Of a stretch of DNA of 64,000 nt, positions 39,912 to 48,506 are shown piece after piece; within the stretch, counting starts at the first letter, position 1, and every line of letters starts with the position of its first letter. The DNA lies in contig NZ_JAHCSG010000004.1 in the NCBI RefSeq assembly GCF_018474015.1, positions 186,001 to 250,000 of the forward strand, given 5' to 3'. A program made the position numbers and the translations under genes. The notes beneath the pieces were generated by a model. The model was not told the DNA's origin. It did no database searches and saw nothing but the letters and a program-made list of their open reading frames with translations. The stretch comes from Williamsia sp. CHRR-6. Its GTDB lineage: Bacteria; Actinomycetota; Actinomycetes; Mycobacteriales; Mycobacteriaceae.

Positions 39912-40742
39912 TCAGCCGAACCAGCGCGCCAACACCCGACCCACGCCGTCGTTGTTGTTGTGGGTGGCGATCTCGTCGGCGGCAGCCTTGGCGGCGGGGT
40001 GGGCATTGGCCATCGCCACCCCGCGGCCCGCCCATCGCAACATCTCGATGTCGTTGGGCATGTCGCCGAACGCGATCACCGACGCCGTCGACAGCGACGC
40101 GATCTGCGCCAGCGTCTGTAGTCCAGTCGCCTTCGTCACCCCCGGTGTGGCCAGTTCGACCAGACCGTTGTCGGTGGAGAAAGTGACCTCCACCAGGTGA
40201 CCCAGCTCGCCACGCAACCGCGCGGCCATCTCGGTGCTGGTCATGCCGGGCTTACGGATCAGCAGCTTCACCGCAGGTTCGGCCACCACCTCGTGGTCAC
40301 CCACTTCGATGTGGTCGGGGTTGAGCCAGGCGTGCTCGTAGTCGGCGCTGGAGATGAACGGGCTGACCGCGTCGTGCGCGCCCTCGCCCACCCGTTCGGC
40401 GGCCAGGCCGCACCCGGGGATCAGTTCCTTGGCCCGCTCGGCCAGGACGCTGAGCACGTCAGGTGCCAAGGTGGAGCTGTAGAGGACCCGGTCGGCCACG
40501 ATGTCGAGGATGATCGCACCGTTGGCGCACACCGCGTACTCGGCCACCCCGTCCAGCTGGGCGGCCACCTGCGAGATCCACCGCGGTGGGCGGCCGGTGG
40601 CCAACACGAACGGGGTACCCGCGGCCCGGGCATTTGCCAACGCACGCAAGGTGATCGGTCGAACGGTGTCGTCGTCGTCGATGAGGGTGCCGTCCACGTC
40701 GCTGGCGATGAGGGTGGGCGGGCCGAACCTGTGGCGGCGCAT
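39912..40742 (-). CDS. HAD-superfamily (Cof-type) phosphatase, Rv3813c-like
   Basis: A 276-residue HAD hydrolase with a C2B-type cap. Motif I is IASDVDGTLIDDDD, motif II is VLATGRP, and motif IV is in FGDMPNDIEML followed by GVAMANAHPAAKAAAD. Such enzymes dephosphorylate small phosphorylated metabolites. It corresponds in order to Rv3813c beside the acyltransferase cluster and starts three bases past the first acyltransferase stop. Confidence 0.92.
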   Translation of the reverse strand: MRRHRFGPPTLIASDVDGTLIDDDDTVRPITLRALANARAAGTPFVLATGRPPRWISQVAAQLDGVAEYAVCANGAIILDIVADRVLYSSTLAPDVLSVLAERAKELIPGCGLAAERVGEGAHDAVSPFISSADYEHAWLNPDHIEVGDHEVVAEPAVKLLIRKPGMTSTEMAARLRGELGHLVEVTFSTDNGLVELATPGVTKATGLQTLAQIASLSTASVIAFGDMPNDIEMLRWAGRGVAMANAHPAAKAAADEIATHNNNDGVGRVLARWFG

Positions 40743-40745
40743 GGG

Positions 40746-41564
40746 TCAACGATCTCGTTTCTTCGGGGACAGTCTCTTCCACCATGGTCGGGCGGAATTC
40801 GCTTGCGCTGCTCTACGTTCGGCGCGCAGCTCCGCTTTCAGCTGCGCCTCTTGTGCCTCGATCTCATGGGCTCGCTCCGGCGTGGGCGCGCTGCCCCCCA
40901 TCGCCGCGGGCACCCACGGTGCACCGGCTGGATGCGGTCCGTAATCGGCGCGCACCGCATCCAACATCGCACCCATCACCGACTTCAACTCGGCGGTCTG
41001 TCTCACCGGGTCGGCATCGGGCGGCACCGTCATCAGATCACCGAAGCGCACCAGGACCGGGATCTTGGCTCGACCCATGGCACGCGGCATCCCCTTCGTC
41101 CACTGTCGGTGCGCACCCCAGACGATGGTGGGAAGGATGGGGACGCGAGCCTCCTGTGCCATCCGCACCGCGCCGGTCTTGAACTCCTTGAGTTCGAAAC
41201 TGCGACTGATGGTGGCCTCGGGGTACACGCCGAGGGCGTATCCGGCCCGAAGCTCGGCCACCGCGGCGGCATACGCCTGGGACCCCGCCGACCGATCCAC
41301 CGGGACGGTGTGGGTGTGGTTGATCAGGAACCGCACCGGTGGCACATCCATCATCTCGGACTTGATCAGGTAGCGGATGCGGCGACCGGCGCGGTAGGCG
41401 CCCAGGGCGGCCGGGATGAAGTCGACGTAGCCGGTGTGGTTGATGGCGACCACCAACCCGCCGGTCGACGGGATCTTCTCCACGCCCTCGATCGTCAACC
41501 GGGTGCCCTGGACGGCGACCAGCGCGTGCGCGGCGATCTCCAAGCTCCGATAGACCGGTTCCAT
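40746..41564 (-). CDS. PlsC-family 1-acylglycerol-3-phosphate acyltransferase (Rv3814c-Rv3816c type), copy 1
   Basis: A 272-residue acyltransferase with the LPLAT motifs NHTGYVDF (NHX4D), VPVDRSAGSQAY and GVYPEATISRSF. It is expected to acylate a lysophospholipid or glycolipid precursor at the membrane. The start is the ATG of MEPVYRSLEI. It is a paralogue of the next gene, sharing MEPVY and most motifs, and its C-terminus is charged (RAERRAAQANSAR). It is in operon with the HAD phosphatase, as in M. tuberculosis Rv3813c-Rv3816c, which has three such genes rather than two. Confidence 0.9.
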   Translation of the reverse strand: MEPVYRSLEIAAHALVAVQGTRLTIEGVEKIPSTGGLVVAINHTGYVDFIPAALGAYRAGRRIRYLIKSEMMDVPPVRFLINHTHTVPVDRSAGSQAYAAAVAELRAGYALGVYPEATISRSFELKEFKTGAVRMAQEARVPILPTIVWGAHRQWTKGMPRAMGRAKIPVLVRFGDLMTVPPDADPVRQTAELKSVMGAMLDAVRADYGPHPAGAPWVPAAMGGSAPTPERAHEIEAQEAQLKAELRAERRAAQANSARPWWKRLSPKKRDR

Positions 41565-41599
41565 GGTGTAGAGCGTAAGGGGATCCGAGCCTACGGGGC

Positions 41600-42364
41600 T
41601 CAGTCCCCGGGATTGTCGCGGTTCGCCCGGCGCGCCGCCTTCTCGGCCGCTTCGGCGGCGTCGAGCGCGTTGGCCTCGTCCAGCGTCGGGGCACCACCGC
41701 CGAGCCGGGCGGGCACCCAGAACTCGCCCGCCGGATGCGGACCGTAGCGCTCCTGCACCGCGTGCAGGGTCTCGGTCATCACGTCGTGCAGGCGCGTGGT
41801 CAGCTCGTCGGGGGTGCCGGTGGGCTGCAACGCCGGGGCCACCCCGATGTGGATGGGCACCTTGGTGCGACCCAACCGCTTGGGATGGCCTTTGGTCCAC
41901 ACCCGCTGGGCGCCCCAGATGACCGTAGGCACGATGGGCACGCCCGCCTCCAACGCCATGCGCGCGGCACCGGACTTGAACTCCTTGATCTCGAAGCTGC
42001 GGCTGATGGTGGCCTCGGGATAGACGCCCACCAACTCGCCGCGCGTGAGATAGTCGACCGCCGCCCGGTAGCTCTGCGCGCCCGCCGCGCGGTCCACCGG
42101 GATGTGCTTGAGGGCCCGCATGATGGGGCCGGTGCTCTTGGAGTCGAACACCTCCTTCTTGGCCATGAACCGCACCTTGCGGCGCCCATTCATGAACGCC
42201 GGCAGCCCCGCGTAGGTGAAGTCGAGGTAGCCGGTGTGGTTGATGGCGATCACCGCGCCGCCGGAGCGGGGCACGTTCTCCTCGCCGGTCACGGTGAACT
42301 TCAGGCCTTGGGCGGCCCACATCGTTCGCGCGATGGCGATCACGGTGTCGTAGACGGGTTCCAT
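41600..42364 (-). CDS. PlsC-family acyltransferase, copy 2
   Basis: A 254-residue tandem paralogue of the preceding enzyme. It has NHTGYLDFTYAG, IPVDRAAGAQSYRAA and VGVYPEATISRSFEIKEF, and ends in a short charged tail. The start ATG (MEPVYDTVIA) mirrors the other copy. A 35-bp gap separates the two. The acceptor specificity is unknown. The 142-bp region upstream is divergent with the MBL-Rieske gene. Confidence 0.9.
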   Translation of the reverse strand: MEPVYDTVIAIARTMWAAQGLKFTVTGEENVPRSGGAVIAINHTGYLDFTYAGLPAFMNGRRKVRFMAKKEVFDSKSTGPIMRALKHIPVDRAAGAQSYRAAVDYLTRGELVGVYPEATISRSFEIKEFKSGAARMALEAGVPIVPTVIWGAQRVWTKGHPKRLGRTKVPIHIGVAPALQPTGTPDELTTRLHDVMTETLHAVQERYGPHPAGEFWVPARLGGGAPTLDEANALDAAEAAEKAARRANRDNPGD

Positions 42365-42506
42365 GCGCGACAGCGTAGTGCGGCGCACGCGACCGACGAT
42401 CAGGGATCGACTGCGGTGCTCACCTGATGCCGACGCTGCGCGCCGCGGCGATACCCTGAACCGCAGACCCGACACGACCACATCTCGGGTGGGAGGAGCA
42501 GTTTCC

Positions 42507-44081
42507 ATGCAGATCACCAGCGTCGGACACGCCGGCTTCCACATTCAGACCGCCGCCGGATCCATCCTGTGCGACCCGTGGGTGAACCCGGCCTACTTCG
42601 CCTCGTGGTTCCCGTTTCCCGACAACACCGAGCTCGACTGGACAGCGCTCGGCGACTGCGACTACCTCTACGTCTCGCATCTGCACCGCGACCACTTCGA
42701 CGCACGCAACCTCACCGAGAACGTCAACAAGGACGCTGCGGTGCTGCTGCCCGACTTCCCGGTCCCCGACCTGAAACGCGAACTCGAGGCACTCGGGTTC
42801 CACCGGTTCATCGAGACCACCGACTCGCAGAAGATCACCGTCTCGAGCGACAAGGGCAGCCTCGAGGTGATGATCGTGGCGCTGCGGGCTCCGGCCGACG
42901 GGCCGATCGGCGACAGCGGGCTCATCGTCTCCGACGGCGAGACCACCTGTTTCAACATGAACGACGCCCGCCCAGTGGACCTCGACGCCATCTCAGATGC
43001 GTTCGGCCACATCGACATTCATCTCCTGCAGTACTCCGGCGCCATCTGGTACCCGATGGTCTACGACATCCCCCGCAAGTCGAAGGCCAACTTCGCCGCA
43101 CAGAAGCGGCAACGCGGCATGGACCGGGCCCGGTCCTACATCGAGCAGGTCGGCGCCACCTGGGTGGTGCCCTCGGCCGGTCCGCCGATGTTCCTCGACG
43201 ACGAACTGCGCGCCCTCAACGACACCGGCGAGGTGGACGACAAAGGCCGCCCCACCAGCATCTTCCCCGACCAGGCCACCTTCTTGGACCAGATGCTCAC
43301 CCACGGCACCGACGACGGCACCAAGCATCGGGGCCTGATGATGGTCTCGGGTTCGACCGTCGAGCTGCGTGGCAGCGAGTTGGTGGAGCTGGCCCACCCC
43401 TACCCACCCGAGCAGGTGTTCGGCGAGAACAAGGCCGCCTACCTGGAGCGGATGGCCGACAAGTTCGCCCCGGTCATCGCGGCCGAAAAGGCAACGTGGG
43501 CAACCGATGACGGCGAACCACTGCTACCGCCGCTACGCGAACTGTTCGAACCGATCATGGCCGCCAGCGACCTGATCTGCGACGGCATCGGTTACCCGGT
43601 GGGACTGGAGATCGGTGAGCAACGCGTGGTCCTCGACTTCCCCAACCGCACCGTGCGCGAACCGAAAGAGGGAGAAGGCAAGTACCGCTACGGTTTCCGT
43701 ATCGCGCCAGAACTGGTGCGCACAGTGCTGCGCGACAACGAGCCGGACTGGGTGAACACCATCTTCCTGTCCACCCGCTTCTCCACCTGGCGCATCGGCG
43801 GCTACAACGAATTCCTCTACACCTTCTTCAAATGCCTCACCCCCGAACGAATCGCTTACGCCGACGGCTGGTTTGCCGAGGCGCACGATGACACGGCGTC
43901 AATCATCAAGGACGGCTGGGAAATTCAGCGTCGGTGCCCACACCTCAAGGCCGACCTGTCGAAGTTCGGCGTCATCGAGGGCGAGAAGTTGACCTGTAAT
44001 CTGCACGGCTGGTCGTGGGATCTGGCCACTGGCCGATGCCTCACCTCCAACGGTCACGAACTGCGTTCGTCGAAGGCGTGA
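42507..44081 (+). CDS. MBL-fold protein fused to a Rieske [2Fe-2S] domain (Rv3818 type)
   Basis: A 524-residue protein. The metallo-beta-lactamase fold occupies about 1-300: GHAGFHI near the start, then SHLHRDHFD for metal binding. A middle segment follows, then a C-terminal Rieske domain with CPHLKADL and CNLHGWSWD as the two iron-sulfur ligand pairs. M. tuberculosis Rv3818 has this layout and a similar neighbourhood. It may be a redox or hydroxylase-type enzyme; the substrate is unknown. ATG 42507 has GGAGGAG upstream. GC content is slightly lower near the 3' end. Confidence 0.88.
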   Translation: MQITSVGHAGFHIQTAAGSILCDPWVNPAYFASWFPFPDNTELDWTALGDCDYLYVSHLHRDHFDARNLTENVNKDAAVLLPDFPVPDLKRELEALGFHRFIETTDSQKITVSSDKGSLEVMIVALRAPADGPIGDSGLIVSDGETTCFNMNDARPVDLDAISDAFGHIDIHLLQYSGAIWYPMVYDIPRKSKANFAAQKRQRGMDRARSYIEQVGATWVVPSAGPPMFLDDELRALNDTGEVDDKGRPTSIFPDQATFLDQMLTHGTDDGTKHRGLMMVSGSTVELRGSELVELAHPYPPEQVFGENKAAYLERMADKFAPVIAAEKATWATDDGEPLLPPLRELFEPIMAASDLICDGIGYPVGLEIGEQRVVLDFPNRTVREPKEGEGKYRYGFRIAPELVRTVLRDNEPDWVNTIFLSTRFSTWRIGGYNEFLYTFFKCLTPERIAYADGWFAEAHDDTASIIKDGWEIQRRCPHLKADLSKFGVIEGEKLTCNLHGWSWDLATGRCLTSNGHELRSSKA

Positions 44082-44144
44082 TGGGCGCAGACTGGCCTTT
44101 CGTTCGAACACGAAAACAGCTGGCTCGCAACACGATTTCTTAAA

Positions 44145-44165
44145 CCCAATAACTAACGTATTGGG
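44145..44165. terminator. Hairpin downstream of the MBL-Rieske gene
   Basis: CCCAATA and TATTGGG form a perfect 7-bp stem with a 7-nt loop inside an AT-rich stretch, 64 bp after the stop. It could be a weak terminator or a protein-binding palindrome in the upstream region of the glycine-rich gene; no U-tract follows. Confidence 0.4.
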
Positions 44166-44323
44166 CCAGTAAACAATTCGGTCGAAACCCTGGCTACATG
44201 TCCGTTTTGTGTGTTATCTACCTCTGTGGAGGATTTGCCCAGAGAACCCGCGACCACTCGCGAGTCCCGTGAAGTCTGCGCGCTGCGGTGAATCGAAGGC
44301 TTCGTCGGAGGGGGAATCCGGAC

Positions 44324-46858
44324 ATGAGCGGAACACGTCGATCTGCACGAGTCGCGGCACGCAAGAAGGCCGCACGGGCCCGCAACACCGCCGTGGCCCG
44401 GCGCTCGGCCGCCGGGGCAGCGATCGCAGCCAGCGTCATCGCCGGCGGCGGTGTGGTCTCCACCGATCTGGCCGACGCGGCACCGGAGTCGACGACAGAC
44501 ATCACCCTCGCCGGTTGGACCGGTGGCGGCGTGTTCTGGTCGCTGCCCACCCCGTGGGGCGGATCGGTGACGGCGAACCTGCGCACCGGCACCACCCCAC
44601 CGTCGGTGTCGGGGCAGTCCTCGGTTGCAGCCCAGGCGACCGGGCCCGTCCAGTCGGTGACCACCACCCAGGCCGTCACGCCGCGCGCCGGCAAACACCG
44701 CCGGGTCGATCGCACCGCCCCGCCGGCCGGTGGTCCGGCGTCCTCGCCGATCGCCGGGCTGGCCGCGTTGATGAGCTCCACCCCGTCGCCCGGGACCGGA
44801 ACCGCTTCGGTGCCCACCGACCCGACGAGCCCCACCTCGACCGTGTTGTCCAGCGTGCGAACCACTTTCGCGACCCCCATCACCCCGCTGGGGGTCAGCC
44901 TGGCCGCACCGACGGCCACACCGCCCGGGCTGATCACCACCTCGGGCCCGCTGCTCAACCCGCTGGCCCAGTTGATCGCCGCACTCATCGGTGACGGCGC
45001 CGATGCCGCAGCCGACTGCGTGGCGCAGGCGTGCAACGGCGGTAACGGCGGCATCCTGTTCGGCAACGGCGGCAAGGGTGCCAACGGCGGTCGTGGCGGC
45101 AACGCGGGACTGTTCGGCAACGGTGGTGCCGGCGGCAACGGCAACGCCGCCGGGGTGGCCGGCGGTGCGGGCGGCAACGGCGGATTCTTCTCCGGCAACG
45201 GCGGCGCCGGTGGCAACGGCGGGATCGGCGCCGACGGTGGCGCGGGCGGCAACGGCGGCTTCCTCTCGGGCAACGGTGGTGCTGGCGGCAACGGCGGCGC
45301 CGGTGTCGCCGGTGTCGCGGGCACGGCCGGTGTCGTGGGTGTCGTCGGCGCGACCGGCGCCGACGGCGACGCGGGTGCAGTCGGTTCGGCGGGCGCGGCT
45401 GGTCAGGCTGGCGCCACCGGCACCGCAGGTGCCGCGGGTGTCAACGGCGCCAACGGTGTGGACGGCGTGAACAGCACCAGCAACACCAGCCAGGCCGCAC
45501 CGGGACCCGCGGGAGGGGACCTGACCGGACAGAGCGGGATCACGACGGCCGGCGCCGGCGGCGCTGGAGCGAATGGCACCGTGCCCGGACAGCGCGGCGG
45601 CGACGGCGGGACCGGTGGAACCAACTCCGCGCCCGCGGGGATCAACTCGGGAGGCAGCGGCGGTGCCGGCGGCAACGGCGGTCCCGGAGCAACCGGTGGC
45701 AACGGCGGCGCAGGTGGCTTCGCGGTGAACGACAACGGCATCGCCATCGGCGGTGCCGGTGGCGCCGGCGGTACCGGTGGCGCGGGCGGTGGCGCAGGCG
45801 GCAACGGCGGGGTGGGCGGCACTGCTCGCGATCCGGGGCTGTCGCTGGCCAACGGTGGCACCGGCGGCACCGGGGGCAAGGGTGGAACCGGTGCCGCCGG
45901 TACTGCCGGTGCCAACGGCTCGGCCGGGGGCGCAGGCGGTCAGGGCGGCGACGGCACGGCCGGTGGCGTCGGTGGAACCGGTGGCAATGGCACCGCAGGC
46001 GCCGCCGGCGGGACCGGAGGCGTCGGCGGGATCGGCGGTGCGGGGACCGCGGGGACTGCCGCCGGAGCCGGCGGAGCCGGCGGGCGCGGCGGACTCTTCG
46101 GTAACGGCGGCGCCGGGGGCAGCGGCGGTGACGGCGGTGACGGTGGAACCGGAGGCGTCGGCGGGACCGGCGGGACCGGGGGCACCGGTGGGACCGGCGG
46201 CGCGGCAGGCAACGGTGGCGTCGGCGGGACCGGCGGAGCCGCGGGCGACGGCGGTGTGGGCGGCACCGGCGGTAGCGGCGGCAACGGCGGCAACGGTGCG
46301 ACGGGCGGCCCCGGCGGCAACGGCGGCAACGGCGGCAATTCGGCCGGCGACGGTCGCGTCGGCGCGGGTGGAGGCGCGGGTGCCGGCGGCGACGGCGGGG
46401 CTGGTGGTGCCGCGGGCACGGGCGGCGCCGGTGGCATCGGAGGTGCAGCCGGACAGGCCGGTGCTGGCGGAACCGGCGGCGCGGCAGGGAATCCGGGTGC
46501 AGGCGGAGCCGGCGGCCCAGGCGGCGCAGGCGGGGCCGGCGGGGTCGGTGGGGCCGGCGGCTCCGGTGGTGCGGCAGGCGCGGCTGGTGCGGGCGGAGTC
46601 TTCGGACGCACGGGCACCGCAGGGACGGCCGGAGCCAACGGCTCCGCCGGGGCAACCGGCGCGGCCGGGAACACAGGTGCAACCGGCCAATCCGGTGCGA
46701 CCGGGGCGACCGGTTCCGCAGGTGCGACCGGCGCCTCGGGTGCAGCGGGCCAGGCTGGTGCCACGGGGAACGCCGGTGCCAACGGCACCGCCGGGGCTGC
46801 CGGGGCGACCGGCGCGTCGGGTCAACCGGGGGGCTCGGGATCGAAGATCCCTCGTTGA
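44324..46858 (+). CDS. Secreted glycine-rich protein with PGRS-type repeats, no PE domain
   Basis: An 844-residue protein. A basic N-terminus ([20 protein letters not shown]) leads into a hydrophobic signal segment (about 30-52, ending DLADAAPES). A Thr/Pro/Ser-rich region (about 55-215) follows, then [12 protein letters not shown] at 221-232 with cysteines 232 and 237. From 239 it is almost entirely GGX repeats such as GGAGGNGG, with LFGNGG and FSGNGG blocks, passing near 700-840 into collagen-like GAT/GAS triplets. PGRS domains of mycobacterial PE_PGRS proteins carry LIGDGA and LFGNGGAGG blocks of the same kind, but here no PE domain precedes them. It is likely exported and surface-exposed; function unknown. 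GGAGGGGGA precedes ATG 44324. Its last residues (SKIPR) come from a downstream 23-bp repeat. Confidence 0.85.
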   Translation: MSGTRRSARVAARKKAARARNTAVARRSAAGAAIAASVIAGGGVVSTDLADAAPESTTDITLAGWTGGGVFWSLPTPWGGSVTANLRTGTTPPSVSGQSSVAAQATGPVQSVTTTQAVTPRAGKHRRVDRTAPPAGGPASSPIAGLAALMSSTPSPGTGTASVPTDPTSPTSTVLSSVRTTFATPITPLGVSLAAPTATPPGLITTSGPLLNPLAQLIAALIGDGADAAADCVAQACNGGNGGILFGNGGKGANGGRGGNAGLFGNGGAGGNGNAAGVAGGAGGNGGFFSGNGGAGGNGGIGADGGAGGNGGFLSGNGGAGGNGGAGVAGVAGTAGVVGVVGATGADGDAGAVGSAGAAGQAGATGTAGAAGVNGANGVDGVNSTSNTSQAAPGPAGGDLTGQSGITTAGAGGAGANGTVPGQRGGDGGTGGTNSAPAGINSGGSGGAGGNGGPGATGGNGGAGGFAVNDNGIAIGGAGGAGGTGGAGGGAGGNGGVGGTARDPGLSLANGGTGGTGGKGGTGAAGTAGANGSAGGAGGQGGDGTAGGVGGTGGNGTAGAAGGTGGVGGIGGAGTAGTAAGAGGAGGRGGLFGNGGAGGSGGDGGDGGTGGVGGTGGTGGTGGTGGAAGNGGVGGTGGAAGDGGVGGTGGSGGNGGNGATGGPGGNGGNGGNSAGDGRVGAGGGAGAGGDGGAGGAAGTGGAGGIGGAAGQAGAGGTGGAAGNPGAGGAGGPGGAGGAGGVGGAGGSGGAAGAAGAGGVFGRTGTAGTAGANGSAGATGAAGNTGATGQSGATGATGSAGATGASGAAGQAGATGNAGANGTAGAAGATGASGQPGGSGSKIPR

Positions 46859-46920
46859 CCGGATCGAAGATCCCTCGTTGACCGGATCGAAGATCCCTCG
46901 TTGACCGGATCGACGATCCC
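46838..46920 (+). repeat. 23-bp tandem repeat overlapping the 3' end of the glycine-rich gene
   Basis: Three perfect copies (46838, 46861, 46884) and a degenerate fourth (46907). Each unit is GGATCGAAGATCC followed by CTCGTTGACC; its first 13 bases form a GGATC/GATCC hairpin with a GAA loop. The first copy encodes the final SKIPR of the protein and supplies its TGA stop. It differs in sequence from the GTCGAGTGGGCGG repeat family. Confidence 0.9.
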
Positions 46921-46994
46921 CGGCTGACACCGGGCCTGTGGTCGAGCGCGATCAGCCCGGCGTGATCGGCATCACACGTAGCAACATCCGTTGT

Positions 46995-47013
46995 CCAGGT
47001 TATGCTTGCCTTA
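46995..47013. promoter_or_regulatory. Candidate DtxR/IdeR iron box upstream of feoA
   Basis: The sequence CCAGGTTATGCTTGCCTTA shares the AGGTTA, GCT and CCT-A core with the IdeR/DtxR consensus (TTAGGTTAGGCTAACCTAA), about 13 of 19 positions. It lies 49-67 bp upstream of feoA. A 7-bp hairpin (GTGAGCC and GGCTCAC, 47019-47042) sits between it and the gene. Weaker match than the feoB box. Confidence 0.5.
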
Positions 47014-47061
47014 CCGAGGTGAGCCTTTCTTTCCCGGCTCACTCCCAAGGAAGTGGTGGAC

Positions 47062-47367
47062 ATGTCGTTGATGACCGAGCAGCTGGGTAACCGCACGATG
47101 GTCGAGCCGGCCGAGCTCGACCGCGACGTGATGTCGGTTGCCGACCTACGGCCGGGCCAGCGCGCGCGGGTCACCCGCTTGTGCGCCGACGCCGACGCCG
47201 CCACCGCGCGTCGCTACTTCGACCTGGGATTCACCCCCGGCGCTCTCATCATCGCTCAGCGTCGGGCGCTGTTGCGCGGCCCGGTGGTCCTACGGGTGGC
47301 CGGTTACGACGTGGCGCTGCGCCGAGCACAGGCCAGCTGCATCAAGGTCGAAGTCCTGGACCACTAG
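47062..47367 (+). CDS. feoA: FeoA-domain protein
   Basis: A 101-residue small SH3-like protein with the FeoA core: VADLRPGQRARVTRLC, ATARRYFDLGFTPGALI, RGPVVLRVAGYDVALRRAQA. FeoA assists the ferrous iron channel FeoB. Normally feoA is immediately upstream of feoB; here feoB is about 4 kb away on the other strand. The N-terminal extension of about 25 residues (MSLMTEQLGNRTM and following) is unusual. ATG 47062 is preceded by AAGGAAG; GTG 47053 is an in-frame alternative. Confidence 0.88.
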   Translation: MSLMTEQLGNRTMVEPAELDRDVMSVADLRPGQRARVTRLCADADAATARRYFDLGFTPGALIIAQRRALLRGPVVLRVAGYDVALRRAQASCIKVEVLDH

Positions 47368-47540
47368 CCACGCATCACAGCTCGGTAACGGGGGCGCCAA
47401 CCCGCCGGGTGTCCGAATCGATGTCATCACAATTCGCGGGTCCGACTGCCCCACAAAATAGCCTCTGAACTGCACAAACAGCCTTTTTCTCGGCATTTCG
47501 TCATGCTGCAGGATTCCAGCTTGGATGTTGTTCTTGTCTC

Positions 47541-48488
47541 ATGGCTCCCGATCGCACCGTACTGGTCGCGGCTCCGCGCGCGTTCTGCGCCGGCGTGGAG
47601 CGCGCCATCGACATCGTCGAGCGTGTTCTGGCCACCCATCCGCACCCGGTCTACGTGCGCAAGCAGATCGTCCACAATGCACACGTGGTGGCCGACCTGT
47701 CGGCCCGCGGCGCGATCTTCGTCGAGGATCTCGACGAGGTTCCCGCCGGCGCCACCGTGGTGTTCTCCGCTCATGGGGTCTCCCCCGCCGTGCGTGCCGA
47801 GGCCGACCGCCGCGACATGACCGTCTTCGACGCCACCTGTCCCCTCGTGGCCAAAGTGCATACCGAGGTGCAGCGGTTCGCCGCACGCGGCGACACCATC
47901 CTGTTCATCGGTGAAGCAGGCCATGACGAGACCGAGGCCACCCTCGGCGAGGCGCCCGAGCAGACCATGCTGGTGCAGACTGTCGACGATGCGCGCACCG
48001 TGCAGGTCCCCGACCCCACGCGCGTTGCTTACCTCACCCAGACCACGTTGGCGCACGACGAGACCGCCGAGATCATCGCGGCGCTCTCCCGACGGTTCCC
48101 AGCGCTGCGAGGCCCGGGCTCCGACGACATCTGTTACGCCTCCACCAATCGGCAGGCCGCGTTGCGTGAGATCGCCGAGACCTCAGATCTCGTCCTGGTG
48201 GTCGGTTCGATCAACTCGGCCAACACCGCCCGCCTGGTCGACATCGCTCGCCGCATGGGCACCACCGCTCACCTCATCGAGGATGTCGGTGCCATCGACG
48301 AGCGGTGGTTGATCGGCGCGATGACCATCGGGGTCACCGCAGGGGCATCGGCGCCGCCTGCACTGGTGGACGAGGTGATCGACAACCTGCGCCGTCGTGG
48401 CAACGTCGTCGTGCGCGAGGTGGTGGTGGCGCGCGAGACTCTCACCTTCGACGTGCCCGCCGGCCTGCGTCGGCTGTCGGTCAGCTGA
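47541..48488 (+). CDS. ispH: 4-Hydroxy-3-methylbut-2-enyl diphosphate reductase IspH
   Basis: A 315-residue [4Fe-4S] enzyme that makes IPP and DMAPP in the last step of the MEP pathway. Cluster ligands Cys 16 (FCAGVERAI), Cys 100 (DATCPLV) and Cys 198 ([11 protein letters not shown]) are present, with substrate-binding His in VHNAHVV and SAHGVSP. The product pool feeds decaprenyl phosphate, used by the wall enzymes of this window. ATG 47541. Many actinobacteria carry two ispH paralogues; I cannot tell here whether another exists. Convergent with the metallophosphoesterase (18-bp gap). Confidence 0.95.
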   Translation: MAPDRTVLVAAPRAFCAGVERAIDIVERVLATHPHPVYVRKQIVHNAHVVADLSARGAIFVEDLDEVPAGATVVFSAHGVSPAVRAEADRRDMTVFDATCPLVAKVHTEVQRFAARGDTILFIGEAGHDETEATLGEAPEQTMLVQTVDDARTVQVPDPTRVAYLTQTTLAHDETAEIIAALSRRFPALRGPGSDDICYASTNRQAALREIAETSDLVLVVGSINSANTARLVDIARRMGTTAHLIEDVGAIDERWLIGAMTIGVTAGASAPPALVDEVIDNLRRRGNVVVREVVVARETLTFDVPAGLRRLSVS

Positions 48489-48506
48489 CGCAGGCGGCGA
48501 AACGCA

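Noticed and set aside
40746-42320. A single 524-residue frame spanning both acyltransferase genes
   Set aside because: Its first half is out of frame with the second acyltransferase; each enzyme has its own MEPVY start and complete motifs.
44153-46930. A 925-codon open frame antisense to the glycine-rich gene, and others in the same stretch
   Set aside because: GC-rich GGX-coding DNA lacks stop codons in several frames; the plus frame has the ribosome-binding site, signal peptide and PGRS-like motifs.
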